Positions 1-8,595 of a DNA stretch of 20,899 bases are shown here, one piece after another. Position 1 is the stretch's first letter. Each line of letters starts with the position of its first letter. The notes under the pieces were generated by a model, which saw only the letters and a program-made list of their open reading frames with translations, ran no database searches and was not told the origin of the DNA. Made by a program: the position numbers and the translations under genes. The stretch is from a virus: IMG/VR virus record IMGVR_UViG_3300025141_012362, positions 1-20,899 of that record, one strand, 5' to 3'.

Positions 1-1556
1 GCCAAATTATTGACTGCGATGCTCCAGCTCCACAGGAAGAAGTTTGTGATTATGAAGATAACGATTGCGATACTCGGATTGATGAAGGGCAACGCAATGA
101 GTGTGATGCATGTGGGCCTGTTCCCGTTGATGAGTGTGACGGACAAGACAATGACTGTGACGGCGCAGTGGACGAAGAGTTGATACGTGAATGCGAGACA
201 TTGTGTGGTGTTGGTTTTGAAACTTGTTCGGATGGTAATTGGGCTTCCTGCACTGTAGATCAGCCTACTGAAGAGGTAGATCCTTGCGATGGTATAGACC
301 AGGATTGCGACGGATTAATAGATGAGGGCCTTAATTGTGAATGTACCGTGCAAGATGTTGGTGTTTTAATACCCTGTTCTGAACCTCCACTTATTTGTGG
401 CCAAGGATTTAAAACTTGCGAATGTAATGACCCACCAGAGTGCACTGACTTGGCGATGTCTGAGTGTCTGGCTTTATGTGCTCAGTTGGATATATTAACT
501 GATCAAGAATGTGATCCCTATACTGGCATGATTGTAGAGAACGAGATATGTAACAACTTTGATGAAGATTGTGACCAGGAGATAGATGAAGATTTAATGG
601 TGGCATGTTATACAGGCCCCCAAGAGACATTGGATGTTGGGGTATGTGTAGCTGGAAGTATGATATGCAATCAAGGCCAGTGGGGGAACAATGATCGTTG
701 GGATAGGTTTCAAAGAGATTTCTGTAAGGATGAGATTGTACCTTCGCAAGAGGTCTGTGACGGGGCCGACAACGACTGTGATGGTGTGACGGATTACGGA
801 GAAGAAATAAAAGATACAGACATCCTATTCATTATTGATTGGTCAGGTTCAATGGCAGAAGAAATAGCTGCGGTACGCTCAGCTCTGAATAGGTTTGCAG
901 CCCATTTCCAGGCAGAGGAGAAACTGCATTGGGGTCTGGTTGTTGGTCCCAAGGAAGACGAACTGGGGAGAGAGCGCCTGTATTTGATATCAGATATTTC
1001 TCCTTTTGATAGTTTTCTTGCTTCTTTCGCTGGCTTAAATGGGGATGGAATGGACACTAGCGAAGAGATGCTTAGAGATGCCTTATATTTTTCTATAAGA
1101 GACATTTCATCAACTGCTAGTTTAGATGTCAGCAATTCCTCCTGGCGTTCTGATACAGGATCAACACCTAGTAAAGAAAATTTTAAAATTAGCTGGAGAC
1201 AAAATGTGGATAAAATCGCTATTGTCTTCTCTGATGAAGAAGATCAATCTTGGCTAAGGCCAGAGTTAACTCCAGATGTAATAAGCGATACTCTGGCAGG
1301 CACAACAAGATTTAAATTGTATACCTTTATAACGGGATATAATTCTGGGAACTGGGAATCGTGGGCTACGCAAACTGGTGGTAGAAAATTTGAATTGACA
1401 TGGAATCAGAATCAGATGTATGAAAATTTAATGTCAATAATAGATGAGGCATGCTTAGGCCCTGACAGCGATTCGGAAGAACAAACCAACAATAGCATGC
1501 AGCCTATCAATTTCGTTGCGTATCGTTATGATTATGTAGGCTTAGTGTGTCTGTGA
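1..1556 (+). CDS. MopE-repeat + von Willebrand factor A protein, 3' part
   Basis: The reading frame is open from the first complete codon (base 3), so the 5' end is missing; a GTG at 168 is probably internal. At least five cysteine/aspartate-rich repeats of the form CDGxDNDCDGxxDE are visible at roughly 36-89, 129-179, 276-329, 540-593 and 747-800. They match the putative metal-binding MopE repeat family. A von Willebrand A-like domain follows: its MIDAS motif DWSGS is at 837-851, a DTSEE segment comes later, and FSDEED carries a further candidate metal Asp at 1233-1235. Such proteins are normally secreted or surface-exposed and bind Ca or Cu. The last ~25 residues are ordinary and show no membrane anchor. 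The stop overlaps the next gene, so it is part of the phage-like operon. A virion adhesin or an acquired host surface gene are both possible; the role is inference. The repeat and VWA assignment is strong. Confidence 0.85.
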   Translation, partial: QIIDCDAPAPQEEVCDYEDNDCDTRIDEGQRNECDACGPVPVDECDGQDNDCDGAVDEELIRECETLCGVGFETCSDGNWASCTVDQPTEEVDPCDGIDQDCDGLIDEGLNCECTVQDVGVLIPCSEPPLICGQGFKTCECNDPPECTDLAMSECLALCAQLDILTDQECDPYTGMIVENEICNNFDEDCDQEIDEDLMVACYTGPQETLDVGVCVAGSMICNQGQWGNNDRWDRFQRDFCKDEIVPSQEVCDGADNDCDGVTDYGEEIKDTDILFIIDWSGSMAEEIAAVRSALNRFAAHFQAEEKLHWGLVVGPKEDELGRERLYLISDISPFDSFLASFAGLNGDGMDTSEEMLRDALYFSIRDISSTASLDVSNSSWRSDTGSTPSKENFKISWRQNVDKIAIVFSDEEDQSWLRPELTPDVISDTLAGTTRFKLYTFITGYNSGNWESWATQTGGRKFELTWNQNQMYENLMSIIDEACLGPDSDSEEQTNNSMQPINFVAYRYDYVGLVCL

Positions 1557-2320
1557 GGGAGGAGACTATAATAGTTGGATCTAGTCTTCATGCGCTCTTG
1601 TTAAGTTATCATAAAGATGTGCCGATAGTACTGTCTGATTTTAAGGTTCCATCGTTAGATGTTCGCTTTTCTTCGCCTTTGGAGATAGAGAATATATCGT
1701 TCAATAGACACAGCGATTGTTGGCAGTTTCTAAAATTTGTGGTTTCACAGAAGGGTTTACTGAGAAACAATTCCAGTCCTGATTATGTCAGAGTGGAGGA
1801 CAAGATATATTTTAATTCATCTGCCAGGAAACTGTCTTTGGAGTATGAGGAGTGTCTATTATTCAGTGATTCTAAAATAAAATGCGTCAACGGCATCAAA
1901 AAAACAATTAATTCAGGGTTGTATAAAGTTCTGGATTTTGTTAAAATATCTCATTGTGATGTATCAAAGTTGGATACCATATACCCAGAAGACACGCACA
2001 TTGAGAAAATACTTTTTGAAGGCCCCCGGAACGCTTTGTGTATTTCGCTTTTAAATTTCCAGCAATTGTTGGACTTTGATTATTCTGATACGATGTCAAG
2101 ATTTATACTAGAGAAACAACTTAAGAGTTTAAACGTTGAGACAGCACCAGCTACCAAGGATGGTAAATACAGAAGAAAACCTCTTCTGATCGTCACTTCA
2201 AGGCAGGTTGAAGATATTGAAAAGACTATATTTCACGATAGCGAGAAGATAAAGAATTATGGATACGACGACGAAAAGCGCATTGAGCAAGCATATCGCA
2301 GGGATTGTCCCAGTATCTAA
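1547..2320 (+). CDS. Unknown protein with Rossmann-like N-terminus
   Basis: A 257-aa protein that I do not recognise by name. It starts with a hydrophobic beta strand and a glycine turn (TIIVGSSLHALLLSY), followed by a second hydrophobic strand (DVPIVLSD). This looks like the first beta-alpha-beta unit of a nucleotide-binding Rossmann fold, but the full GxGxxG is absent. The rest is mixed alpha/beta with no catalytic signature I can name. GTG 1547 is preferred because TAGG lies about 6 bases upstream; GTG 1553, which would give a GTGA overlap with the preceding stop, is the alternative. The 3' end overlaps the next gene by 62 bp in another frame, unusually long for this window, which suggests the two are translated and inherited as a pair. 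Confidence 0.7.
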   Translation: MSVREETIIVGSSLHALLLSYHKDVPIVLSDFKVPSLDVRFSSPLEIENISFNRHSDCWQFLKFVVSQKGLLRNNSSPDYVRVEDKIYFNSSARKLSLEYEECLLFSDSKIKCVNGIKKTINSGLYKVLDFVKISHCDVSKLDTIYPEDTHIEKILFEGPRNALCISLLNFQQLLDFDYSDTMSRFILEKQLKSLNVETAPATKDGKYRRKPLLIVTSRQVEDIEKTIFHDSEKIKNYGYDDEKRIEQAYRRDCPSI

Positions 2321-3086
2321 AATTGATTCTGATTTTGATTTATTCCTTCACCCTTGTGTTATGCCACTAGATAATGGTTTTTATGCTATACAAAGAAGTA
2401 TAATTGAATGTGCATATGCTGGGTGTAAAACAATATGGATTGTTTGTGATGATTCTGTCGCACCTCTAATTAAGAAAATATGTGGCGACTTTGTGCAGGA
2501 CCCGATTGCAATAACAAATTCAAAATACAAGACATTTCCACAGGAAAACTTAAAATCAATACCAATATTTTATGTTCCCTTGTCTTATAAAAATCAAAAC
2601 AAGGAAGGGATAGGAATGTCTGTGCTAGATGGTATAACTGCAAGTTTTTTAGTTAGTGACAAAATATCCAAATGGGTTATCCCACAGAGGTACTATGTGT
2701 CTAGTCCATATGGCGTGTATGATCCATATTGTATCAAAGAACAGAGAGATCAAATATTAATAAATGATTCGTTTCTATTAACTTGCAATGATAAAAGTAT
2801 TTTTACTAATGATCATTTAGGTTTTAGTATAAGTCCGAAACAGTTCAAGCATTGCAATTATTTATTCAAAAGAATGGATGTAAAAACAAAGTTTAATCTT
2901 GACATTATTTTTGGGAATGATATAATGAGAGAAAATATGGGCACTGGCTCCGTTGATTGTTACTACAATATAAAAGATTGGGAAGGGTACCAATCAGTCT
3001 TCAAAAACGGATTAAGTTTTGAATCAGTGTCGTTCTGGAAAAGTTTGTTTACTGGTAATATTAAAAAAATTGAAAGGCAATTATAA
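2259..3086 (+). CDS. Nucleotidyltransferase-like (GT-A fold?) protein
   Basis: A 275-aa protein. Its N-terminal part reads as strand, loop with PVS, then a segment with MPLDNGFYAIQRSI, a helix, and a strand ending TIWIV. That order resembles the start of nucleotide-sugar/NTP transferases, where a proline-rich loop is followed by an 'xxPLxxxxxI' helix and an 'aGxxxIxIV' strand. A DPI segment follows near residue 80. I see no full catalytic Asp pair I would vouch for. ATG 2259 is chosen because a purine-rich GAGAAGATAAAG sits upstream, inside the previous gene; TTG 2283 would shorten the overlap but has no ribosome site. The stop touches the DNA polymerase start directly. A non-catalytic fold relative is also possible. 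Confidence 0.65.
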   Translation: MDTTTKSALSKHIAGIVPVSKIDSDFDLFLHPCVMPLDNGFYAIQRSIIECAYAGCKTIWIVCDDSVAPLIKKICGDFVQDPIAITNSKYKTFPQENLKSIPIFYVPLSYKNQNKEGIGMSVLDGITASFLVSDKISKWVIPQRYYVSSPYGVYDPYCIKEQRDQILINDSFLLTCNDKSIFTNDHLGFSISPKQFKHCNYLFKRMDVKTKFNLDIIFGNDIMRENMGTGSVDCYYNIKDWEGYQSVFKNGLSFESVSFWKSLFTGNIKKIERQL

Positions 3087-6000
3087 ATGACAGAAAACCG
3101 AGAAAACCCATCTATACCTTTTGTTGGATTGCATGCGCATTCCGTTGCAGGTTCCTTGTTTGATGCGTTAGGCTACCCACAACAACATATGGACTTTGCT
3201 TATAGTAATGGCATGAATGCTTTGGCCCTTACTGACCACGGAAATGCAAATGGATTAGCATATCAGGTATTGCACGCGAAAAAGATGCAATCTGAGGGTA
3301 AAGATTTTAAACCGATCTTTGGCTGTGAGGCTTATTTTATTCCGTCAATTGCTAATTGGAGAGAAGACTATAATAAGGCTCGCGAAGATGCCAAGAACAA
3401 AAAACATTTAAAGGATGTCAAGACCGGCACCACAATTGAAAACGAGGCTTCAAAGAAAATGATGAAGTCTATCTTAAATCGTAGAAGTCATCTCATTCTT
3501 TTAGCTCAGAACCAAACAGGCTTGCAAAATATTTTTAAGATGATTTCTAAATCATATAGTGAGGAGAATTTTTATCGTTACCCTCGCGTTGATTACGCTA
3601 TGCTTAAAAAACACGGTGAAGGTGTTATTGCCGCTAGTGCTTGCCTGGGTGGTGTGTATGCTGGTGATTATTGGCAAAACCGCGATGCAGGTGAGGATGC
3701 AATTACCGATGCTATGAGGCACACTACACAAAAGATGCAATCTATATTTGGCGACAGGTGGTATGGTGAGCTTCAATGGAATAACATACCGGAACAACAT
3801 GAATTGAATCAATATATAATCCAGATGCATTATGAGTTTGGCGTTCAGCTTATATCAACAGCTGACTCACATTATTATTCGCCCGAAGCCTGGAAGGACA
3901 GAGAACTTTATAAGAGATTGGGGTTTCTCGGTAAGAGACCGGAGTGGATGAGTGAAGACTTGCCAGTTGATGTTGAAGAAGTTGGTTATGAGTTGTATCC
4001 AAAGAATGGAGACCAAATGTGGGAGTCCTACAAGAAGTATTCTAAGGTTTGTGGGGTTAAATATAATGATGATCTGGTCCTTAACTCAATAAAGGAGACA
4101 CATAATATAGCCTACAACAGAATAGAAGCTTTTCTGCCAGACAATACAGTTAGGTTGCCTGACTTTGTTGTGCCAGAGGGTCAAACACCAGGCCAGGCTT
4201 TAGCTATGCTTTGTATCTCTGGTGCGAGGGAGAAGGGGTTTCACAACAAGCCAGAATACGTTAGTAGGCTAAAAAGAGAAGTGGCGGTTATTGAAGAGCG
4301 AGGGTTCTCAAAATACTTTCTAACAATGAAAGCAATTGCCGACAAGGCAACATTGATACAGCTAACTGGTGCAGGCCGAGGTTCGGCTGCAGGTTCTCTT
4401 GTAGCATATACTCTTGGAATTACGCAGGTAGATCCAATTAGGCACGGTCTTCAATTTGAGAGATTTTTAACTAAGGGTGGTACTGGGTATCCTGATATTG
4501 ATTATGATGTATCTGACCCGATGGTTCTTAAGGAACAACTTATAGAAGAGTGGGGAGATTCAACAGTTGTGCCGATAACAAACTGGAACACTCTCCAGCT
4601 GAGATCATTGATAAAAGATATATCAAAGTTTTACGGTATAGAATTTACAGAGGTTAACACTGTTACTAACAAGATGGTACATGAAGCTACACCTCTTGCA
4701 AAGAAGGCCCACGGTATTACTGCTGGTGTATATAACCCGACCTTTGAAGAACTTATGAAGTATTCTGAATCCTTACAGAAGTTCCTTGATAAATACCCAG
4801 ACGTTAAGACACACGTTAACACTTTGTATGGACAGACAAGATCTGCTTCTCGTCATGCTGGTGGTGTTGTTGTAGGTGAAAATTTAAATGAGTGGATGCC
4901 ACTTATTAACAGTGGAGGTGTTAGACAAACTCCTTGGTCAGAGGGCATGAATGTTAGGCACCTAGAGCCAATGGGTTTTATCAAGTTTGATATATTGGGG
5001 CTAGCATCTCTTAGAATGATTGAGGGCGCGATAGGACATGTCTTAAAAAGATATCATAACATTGAACAACCAAACTTTAATGATATTAAGAAGTTCTATG
5101 AAGAGAAGTTGCACCCAGAAAAGCTAAGCTTAGATGATAAACAAGTTTGGAGGAACATATTTCATGCCGGTAAGTGGGCTGGCATATTTCAGTTCACAGA
5201 AGGTGGAGCGCAATCTTTTTGCAAGCAAGCTCAACCAGATAATATAACTGACTTGGCAGCAATCACCTCTATTTATAGGCCTGGTCCATTATCGGCGGGT
5301 GTAGATAAGATGTACATTGGGGCTAAGCAGAATCCAGATGATGTAGAATACCTTAATTATCAAGTAAGAGAAGTCACTGAGGAAACTTATGGGTTTCTTA
5401 TTTTTCAGGAACAGATAGCTCTATTGGCACATAAACTTGGTAAAAATCTGAGTTTGGATGAAGGCAATAAATTGAGAAAACTTCTCACCAAGAAGGGCAC
5501 AGGCGAGGTGGAAAAAGAGAAGGATAAGATTTGGTGTAAGTTTAAAGATGGTTGTTTAGAAAAGGGGATGAAACTGTACGAGGCTCAGGAATTGTGGGGC
5601 AAGTTTGAATACTTTTCGGGATACGGTTTCAATAAGTCACATGCTGTTTCTTATTGTGTACTGTCTTTTCAATGTGCTTGGTTGTTAAACTATTATCCTG
5701 AGTGTTGGATGGCTGCGTTCCTTGATAAGGAGCCAGATAGTAGAAAAGAGAAAGCTATAAACATAGCCAAGTCATATGGTTTTGAGATAGAACCACTGAA
5801 TGTTAATACGTCTGGTGTTGTTTGGGAAATCAGTGCTGATGGTAAGACTTTAATCCAACCATTATCTTCCATAAAGGGCTTGGGAGATTCAGCCATAAAA
5901 CAAATTATAGAAAATAGGCCCTTTAACACGATAGAAGAGTTTCTGTTTAATGAAAACATTACGTATTCAAAATTAAATAAGAAGTCTGTGGATGCACTCT

Positions 6001-6518
6001 GTAGGAGCCAGGCGTTGAATTGCTTGATGGATGAAAGGTTCACAGGTCTTAAACATTTCTGGTCTTCGGTGGCTGTTGATAGACCAAGAAAAGAAAAGAA
6101 TCTTTTAGAGAACATTGACAACTATAGAGACGAAGGAGATTTCACAGAAGAAGAAAAGATTCAATACTTGGTGGATCTAATAGGCGTGTTTCCTATCAGC
6201 TTGGTTATGAACGAGGCACTGCAGAGCAAGATTGATAGTTTGATGATACCACCAATATCTGAATTTGATGCAGAGTTACAGGTTTGCTGGTTTATACCTC
6301 GCGAAGTCATAGTAAAGAAGACCCGTAATGGGAAAGATTTTTATATTGTAAGAGTTGTTGATTCAAATTCAGAAACCAATACAATTAAATGTTGGGGCGT
6401 AAAGCCAGAAAAAGATCATGTGTTTGTGAATAGGCCGTATATGGCCAGGCTTGACTGGGATCCGCAATGGGGTTTCAGCACCAGGTCCGTTAGAAGGATG
6501 TTTAAACTACTAGCTTAG
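3087..6518 (+). CDS. dnaE: DNA polymerase III alpha subunit (DnaE type)
   Basis: A 1143-aa replicative C-family polymerase, close in size to E. coli DnaE (1160 aa). The N-terminal PHP domain keeps its likely metal ligands: H16/H18 (LHAHS), the TDHG motif at 49-52, a Glu in GCEAY, the Cys of ASACLGG, and Asp/His of TADSHYY. The palm has GAGRGSAAGSLVAYTLG, the PDIDYD motif with catalytic D470 and D472, and KFDILGL with D635. RPGPLSAG and FNKSHAVSY are further C-family signatures. A helix-hairpin-helix-like segment (IKGLGDSAIKQII) and an OB-like tail follow. There is no epsilon-type exonuclease domain as in PolC. The start is fixed by GAAAGG about 9 bases upstream, directly after the previous stop. 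It probably copies the phage genome, with host or other phage clamp and helicase. Confidence 0.97.
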   Translation: MTENRENPSIPFVGLHAHSVAGSLFDALGYPQQHMDFAYSNGMNALALTDHGNANGLAYQVLHAKKMQSEGKDFKPIFGCEAYFIPSIANWREDYNKAREDAKNKKHLKDVKTGTTIENEASKKMMKSILNRRSHLILLAQNQTGLQNIFKMISKSYSEENFYRYPRVDYAMLKKHGEGVIAASACLGGVYAGDYWQNRDAGEDAITDAMRHTTQKMQSIFGDRWYGELQWNNIPEQHELNQYIIQMHYEFGVQLISTADSHYYSPEAWKDRELYKRLGFLGKRPEWMSEDLPVDVEEVGYELYPKNGDQMWESYKKYSKVCGVKYNDDLVLNSIKETHNIAYNRIEAFLPDNTVRLPDFVVPEGQTPGQALAMLCISGAREKGFHNKPEYVSRLKREVAVIEERGFSKYFLTMKAIADKATLIQLTGAGRGSAAGSLVAYTLGITQVDPIRHGLQFERFLTKGGTGYPDIDYDVSDPMVLKEQLIEEWGDSTVVPITNWNTLQLRSLIKDISKFYGIEFTEVNTVTNKMVHEATPLAKKAHGITAGVYNPTFEELMKYSESLQKFLDKYPDVKTHVNTLYGQTRSASRHAGGVVVGENLNEWMPLINSGGVRQTPWSEGMNVRHLEPMGFIKFDILGLASLRMIEGAIGHVLKRYHNIEQPNFNDIKKFYEEKLHPEKLSLDDKQVWRNIFHAGKWAGIFQFTEGGAQSFCKQAQPDNITDLAAITSIYRPGPLSAGVDKMYIGAKQNPDDVEYLNYQVREVTEETYGFLIFQEQIALLAHKLGKNLSLDEGNKLRKLLTKKGTGEVEKEKDKIWCKFKDGCLEKGMKLYEAQELWGKFEYFSGYGFNKSHAVSYCVLSFQCAWLLNYYPECWMAAFLDKEPDSRKEKAINIAKSYGFEIEPLNVNTSGVVWEISADGKTLIQPLSSIKGLGDSAIKQIIENRPFNTIEEFLFNENITYSKLNKKSVDALCRSQALNCLMDERFTGLKHFWSSVAVDRPRKEKNLLENIDNYRDEGDFTEEEKIQYLVDLIGVFPISLVMNEALQSKIDSLMIPPISEFDAELQVCWFIPREVIVKKTRNGKDFYIVRVVDSNSETNTIKCWGVKPEKDHVFVNRPYMARLDWDPQWGFSTRSVRRMFKLLA

Positions 6519-6530
6519 AAAGGAGAAAAG

Positions 6531-6980
6531 ATGAAGCTCAAAGTTTACAAAGTTAGAGAAAATGCGAAGTTGCCCGTAAGGGCGCACCCAACAGATGCGG
6601 GAATGGACTTATTCTTTTGCCCAGAAAACAATCAGTCAAGAAATATTTATTCTGGTAAAACAGAATTGTTTCCTACTGGGCTAAAGATTTCTGTACCAAA
6701 CAACCACATGCTTGAAATTAAAAACAAGTCGGGTGTTGCTTATAAGAAACAATTAGTTGTTGGTGCTTGTGTGGTTGACAATGGGTATGATGGTGAAGTG
6801 TTTGTCAATCTCCATAATATTGGAACAAATGTGCAAGTACTAGAGCCAGGACAAAAGATAGCACAGGCCGTACTGGTACCGATTGTTACTCCAGAACTTG
6901 AAGAGATTAATGAAGATAACATTTACGGCGCAGAGACCGAGAGAGGCGCAGGCGGGTTTGGTTCTACGGGTTTGTATTGA
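6531..6980 (+). CDS. dut: dUTP diphosphatase (trimeric dUTPase)
   Basis: A 149-aa enzyme that hydrolyses dUTP to dUMP and pyrophosphate, keeping uracil out of phage DNA and feeding dTMP synthesis. All five trimeric-dUTPase motifs are present in order: HPTDAGMDL (19-27), NKSGVA (65-70, with Lys where RSG is usual), VVDNGYDGEV (81-90, catalytic D83), PGQKIAQ, and RGAGGFGSTG at the C-terminus. Length is normal for the family. A strong AAAGGAG site sits about 7 bases before ATG. The gene follows dnaE by 12 bp, and its stop overlaps the next start (TGATG), so it belongs to the replication operon. Confidence 0.97.
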   Translation: MKLKVYKVRENAKLPVRAHPTDAGMDLFFCPENNQSRNIYSGKTELFPTGLKISVPNNHMLEIKNKSGVAYKKQLVVGACVVDNGYDGEVFVNLHNIGTNVQVLEPGQKIAQAVLVPIVTPELEEINEDNIYGAETERGAGGFGSTGLY

Positions 6981-7252
6981 TGTCTTCTGCTAATAGAAAA
7001 TTACGAAGAAATAAATTGAAGCAAGCCAAGAAACAAATGAAAGAAACTCTTGGTTTGTTTGACAAAATACCAAGTATGTGCTTGACTTGTGGAGAGCCAT
7101 ATGATAAAACTAATAGAGAGCATGTTACTACCTGGAATGTAGTGGTTAGAAAGAAAGAAGAAAAAATCAACCTCTATTGCCCAACTTGTTGGAATGATGC
7201 TAAGGAATTTTTGGAACAATTAAAGGAGCATATTGATGAAACAAACACATAG
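6980..7252 (+). CDS. Small zinc-ribbon-like protein
   Basis: A 90-aa protein. The first ~30 residues are highly basic and helical (RKLRRNKLKQAKKQ), followed by two CxxC knuckles, C34/C37 and C67/C70, separated by about 30 residues. This spacing fits a zinc ribbon. The C-terminus is an acidic helix. The start ATG 6980 overlaps the dUTPase stop by one base; a TTG three bases earlier is less likely. The 3' end holds the AAAGGAG ribosome site of the IMPDH gene. A nucleic-acid-binding role is plausible from the basic tail plus zinc ribbon, but nothing identifies a partner or specific function. Confidence 0.75.
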   Translation: MSSANRKLRRNKLKQAKKQMKETLGLFDKIPSMCLTCGEPYDKTNREHVTTWNVVVRKKEEKINLYCPTCWNDAKEFLEQLKEHIDETNT

Positions 7253-8273
7253 TTTTGATGACGTATTGTTGGTACCTCAAAGTAGTGATGTAAGATCTAG
7301 AAGCGAAGTAGATCTTACAAGAAAAGTATCCGGCAATAAATTTAGTTTGCCGATTATGTCTAGTCCTATGGATACTGTTACAGAGGTTGATATGGCTCTA
7401 AGTATGTTTCGTGCTGGCGGGCTGGGTATTGTTCACAGGTATAATACTATTGAACACCAAGCAAGCCTTGTTAGCGAGATAAGAGATGTATTAGAAGAAG
7501 AACAAAGCTCTCAGGTTCATTCTATTGCCGCAGCGATCGGCGCATCTGGGGATTTTTTTGAACGAGCCCAAGAGTTATACAATGCTGGTACTCGTATATT
7601 TTGTATTGACGTGGCCCACGGCCATCACACCCTTGTTGAGCGAGCCATCAAGGAGGTTAGGGCACAGTGGGGTCTAAACGCTACAATTATAGCTGGCAAC
7701 GTTGCAACAGCAAAAGGTTATCTTGATTTGTCAGAGTGGGGTGCTGATGCTGTTAGGGTTGGTATTGGTGGGGGTTCAATATGTTCAACAAGAATCCAAA
7801 CAGGGCACGGCGTACCTACATTTCAGTCGGTGTATGATTGTAAATACGAAGATGGGGCAGCCATCATAGCAGATGGAGGTATCAAGACGGCTGGTGACAT
7901 TGTAAAGTCTTTAGCAGCTGGTGCTGATTTTGTCATGTTAGGGTCTATGTTGGCTGGTACGGAAGAAAGTCCGGGTTCTGTACATTCAGCATCTAATGGA
8001 AAAAGATATAAGGTATATAGAGGTATGGCAAGTATAGAGGCTCAAGTAGCTTGGCGAGGTAACGCTCGTTCACTGGAGGGTGTTTCTACTACTATACCTT
8101 TCAAGGGGCCAGTGAATAAAATACTTGATAACTTAGCGATGAATATAAAGTCTGGCTTGTCATATACAGGTGTGCGAAACATAACTCAATTACAGTCTCG
8201 CTGTGAGTTCATAACTCAAACAACGGCTGGTCGGACTGAAAGTGGTACGCATATTTTGAATAGAAATGTATAG
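7236..8273 (+). CDS. guaB: IMP dehydrogenase, CBS-less (GuaB/GuaC family)
   Basis: A 345-aa TIM-barrel enzyme of the IMPDH/GMP reductase family. Family marks: FDDVLLVP at the start, [18 protein letters not shown], and the catalytic loop [15 protein letters not shown] with C183; then [26 protein letters not shown] and [13 protein letters not shown] and the tail [10 protein letters not shown] favour IMPDH (IMP to XMP with NAD); GMP reductase normally has NMDTVGT. The two regulatory CBS domains of usual IMPDH (about 490 aa) are absent, and the active-site flap is short, lacks a clear RY dyad and is closer in length to GMP reductase, so GuaC-like activity is not excluded. Start ATG 7236 has AAAGGAG 7 bases upstream; TTG 7233 is rejected. 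Probably raises guanine nucleotide supply during infection. Confidence 0.93.
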   Translation: MKQTHSFDDVLLVPQSSDVRSRSEVDLTRKVSGNKFSLPIMSSPMDTVTEVDMALSMFRAGGLGIVHRYNTIEHQASLVSEIRDVLEEEQSSQVHSIAAAIGASGDFFERAQELYNAGTRIFCIDVAHGHHTLVERAIKEVRAQWGLNATIIAGNVATAKGYLDLSEWGADAVRVGIGGGSICSTRIQTGHGVPTFQSVYDCKYEDGAAIIADGGIKTAGDIVKSLAAGADFVMLGSMLAGTEESPGSVHSASNGKRYKVYRGMASIEAQVAWRGNARSLEGVSTTIPFKGPVNKILDNLAMNIKSGLSYTGVRNITQLQSRCEFITQTTAGRTESGTHILNRNV

Positions 8274-8298
8274 ATACGGGAAAGAAGAGAAGAAGATA

Positions 8299-8595
8299 AT
8301 GTTTGCTGATACTGATAAGCGGCATGCAGAGTTGCGCTTAAAGTTAAGGCGAGATGGATTATCACAAGTTGAATTTTTTAAATCAATTGTGACAGGGTAT
8401 ATAGAAAACGATCCGAACATCGTTTCTTATATATCTTTGATCAAAGAAAACAAAAAACTTATTGGTAAAAAGAAATTAAAGGATCAAAAGTCTTTGATAG
8501 AAAAAGGCAATCAAACTCTGAAGGACTTAGGACTGACAGAGGGAGATCTAGATTTCGTTTACGATCTAATTGAAAGAGGAGAAGATGATATATAA
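8299..8595 (+). CDS. Hypothetical phage protein, charged helical
   Basis: A 98-aa protein without a family I can name. It opens with FADTDKRHAELRLKLRRDGL, then a segment ending FKSIVTGYIENDP, and continues into a long lysine-rich helix and an acidic C-terminus. It looks fully soluble and helical. ATG 8299 is chosen because AAGAAGAGAAGAAG lies just upstream; an in-frame ATG at 8266, overlapping the IMPDH stop by 8 bases, would add 11 residues. From memory, similar short proteins occur in large marine phages, without known function. It ends in a one-base overlap with the region-4-like gene, so the two are likely co-translated. Confidence 0.65.
   Translation: MFADTDKRHAELRLKLRRDGLSQVEFFKSIVTGYIENDPNIVSYISLIKENKKLIGKKKLKDQKSLIEKGNQTLKDLGLTEGDLDFVYDLIERGEDDI

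Noticed and set aside
794-1135. Minus-strand 113-aa open frame
   Set aside because: Antisense to the VWA domain, with no ribosome site or family likeness.
1547-3086. One gene split by a frameshift
   Set aside because: The second frame has its own ATG with an upstream purine-rich site and its own complete-looking N-terminal fold; no slippery sequence was seen.
7236-8273. GMP reductase as the main call
   Set aside because: [18 protein letters not shown] and the tail fit IMPDH better; kept only as an alternative because of the short flap.
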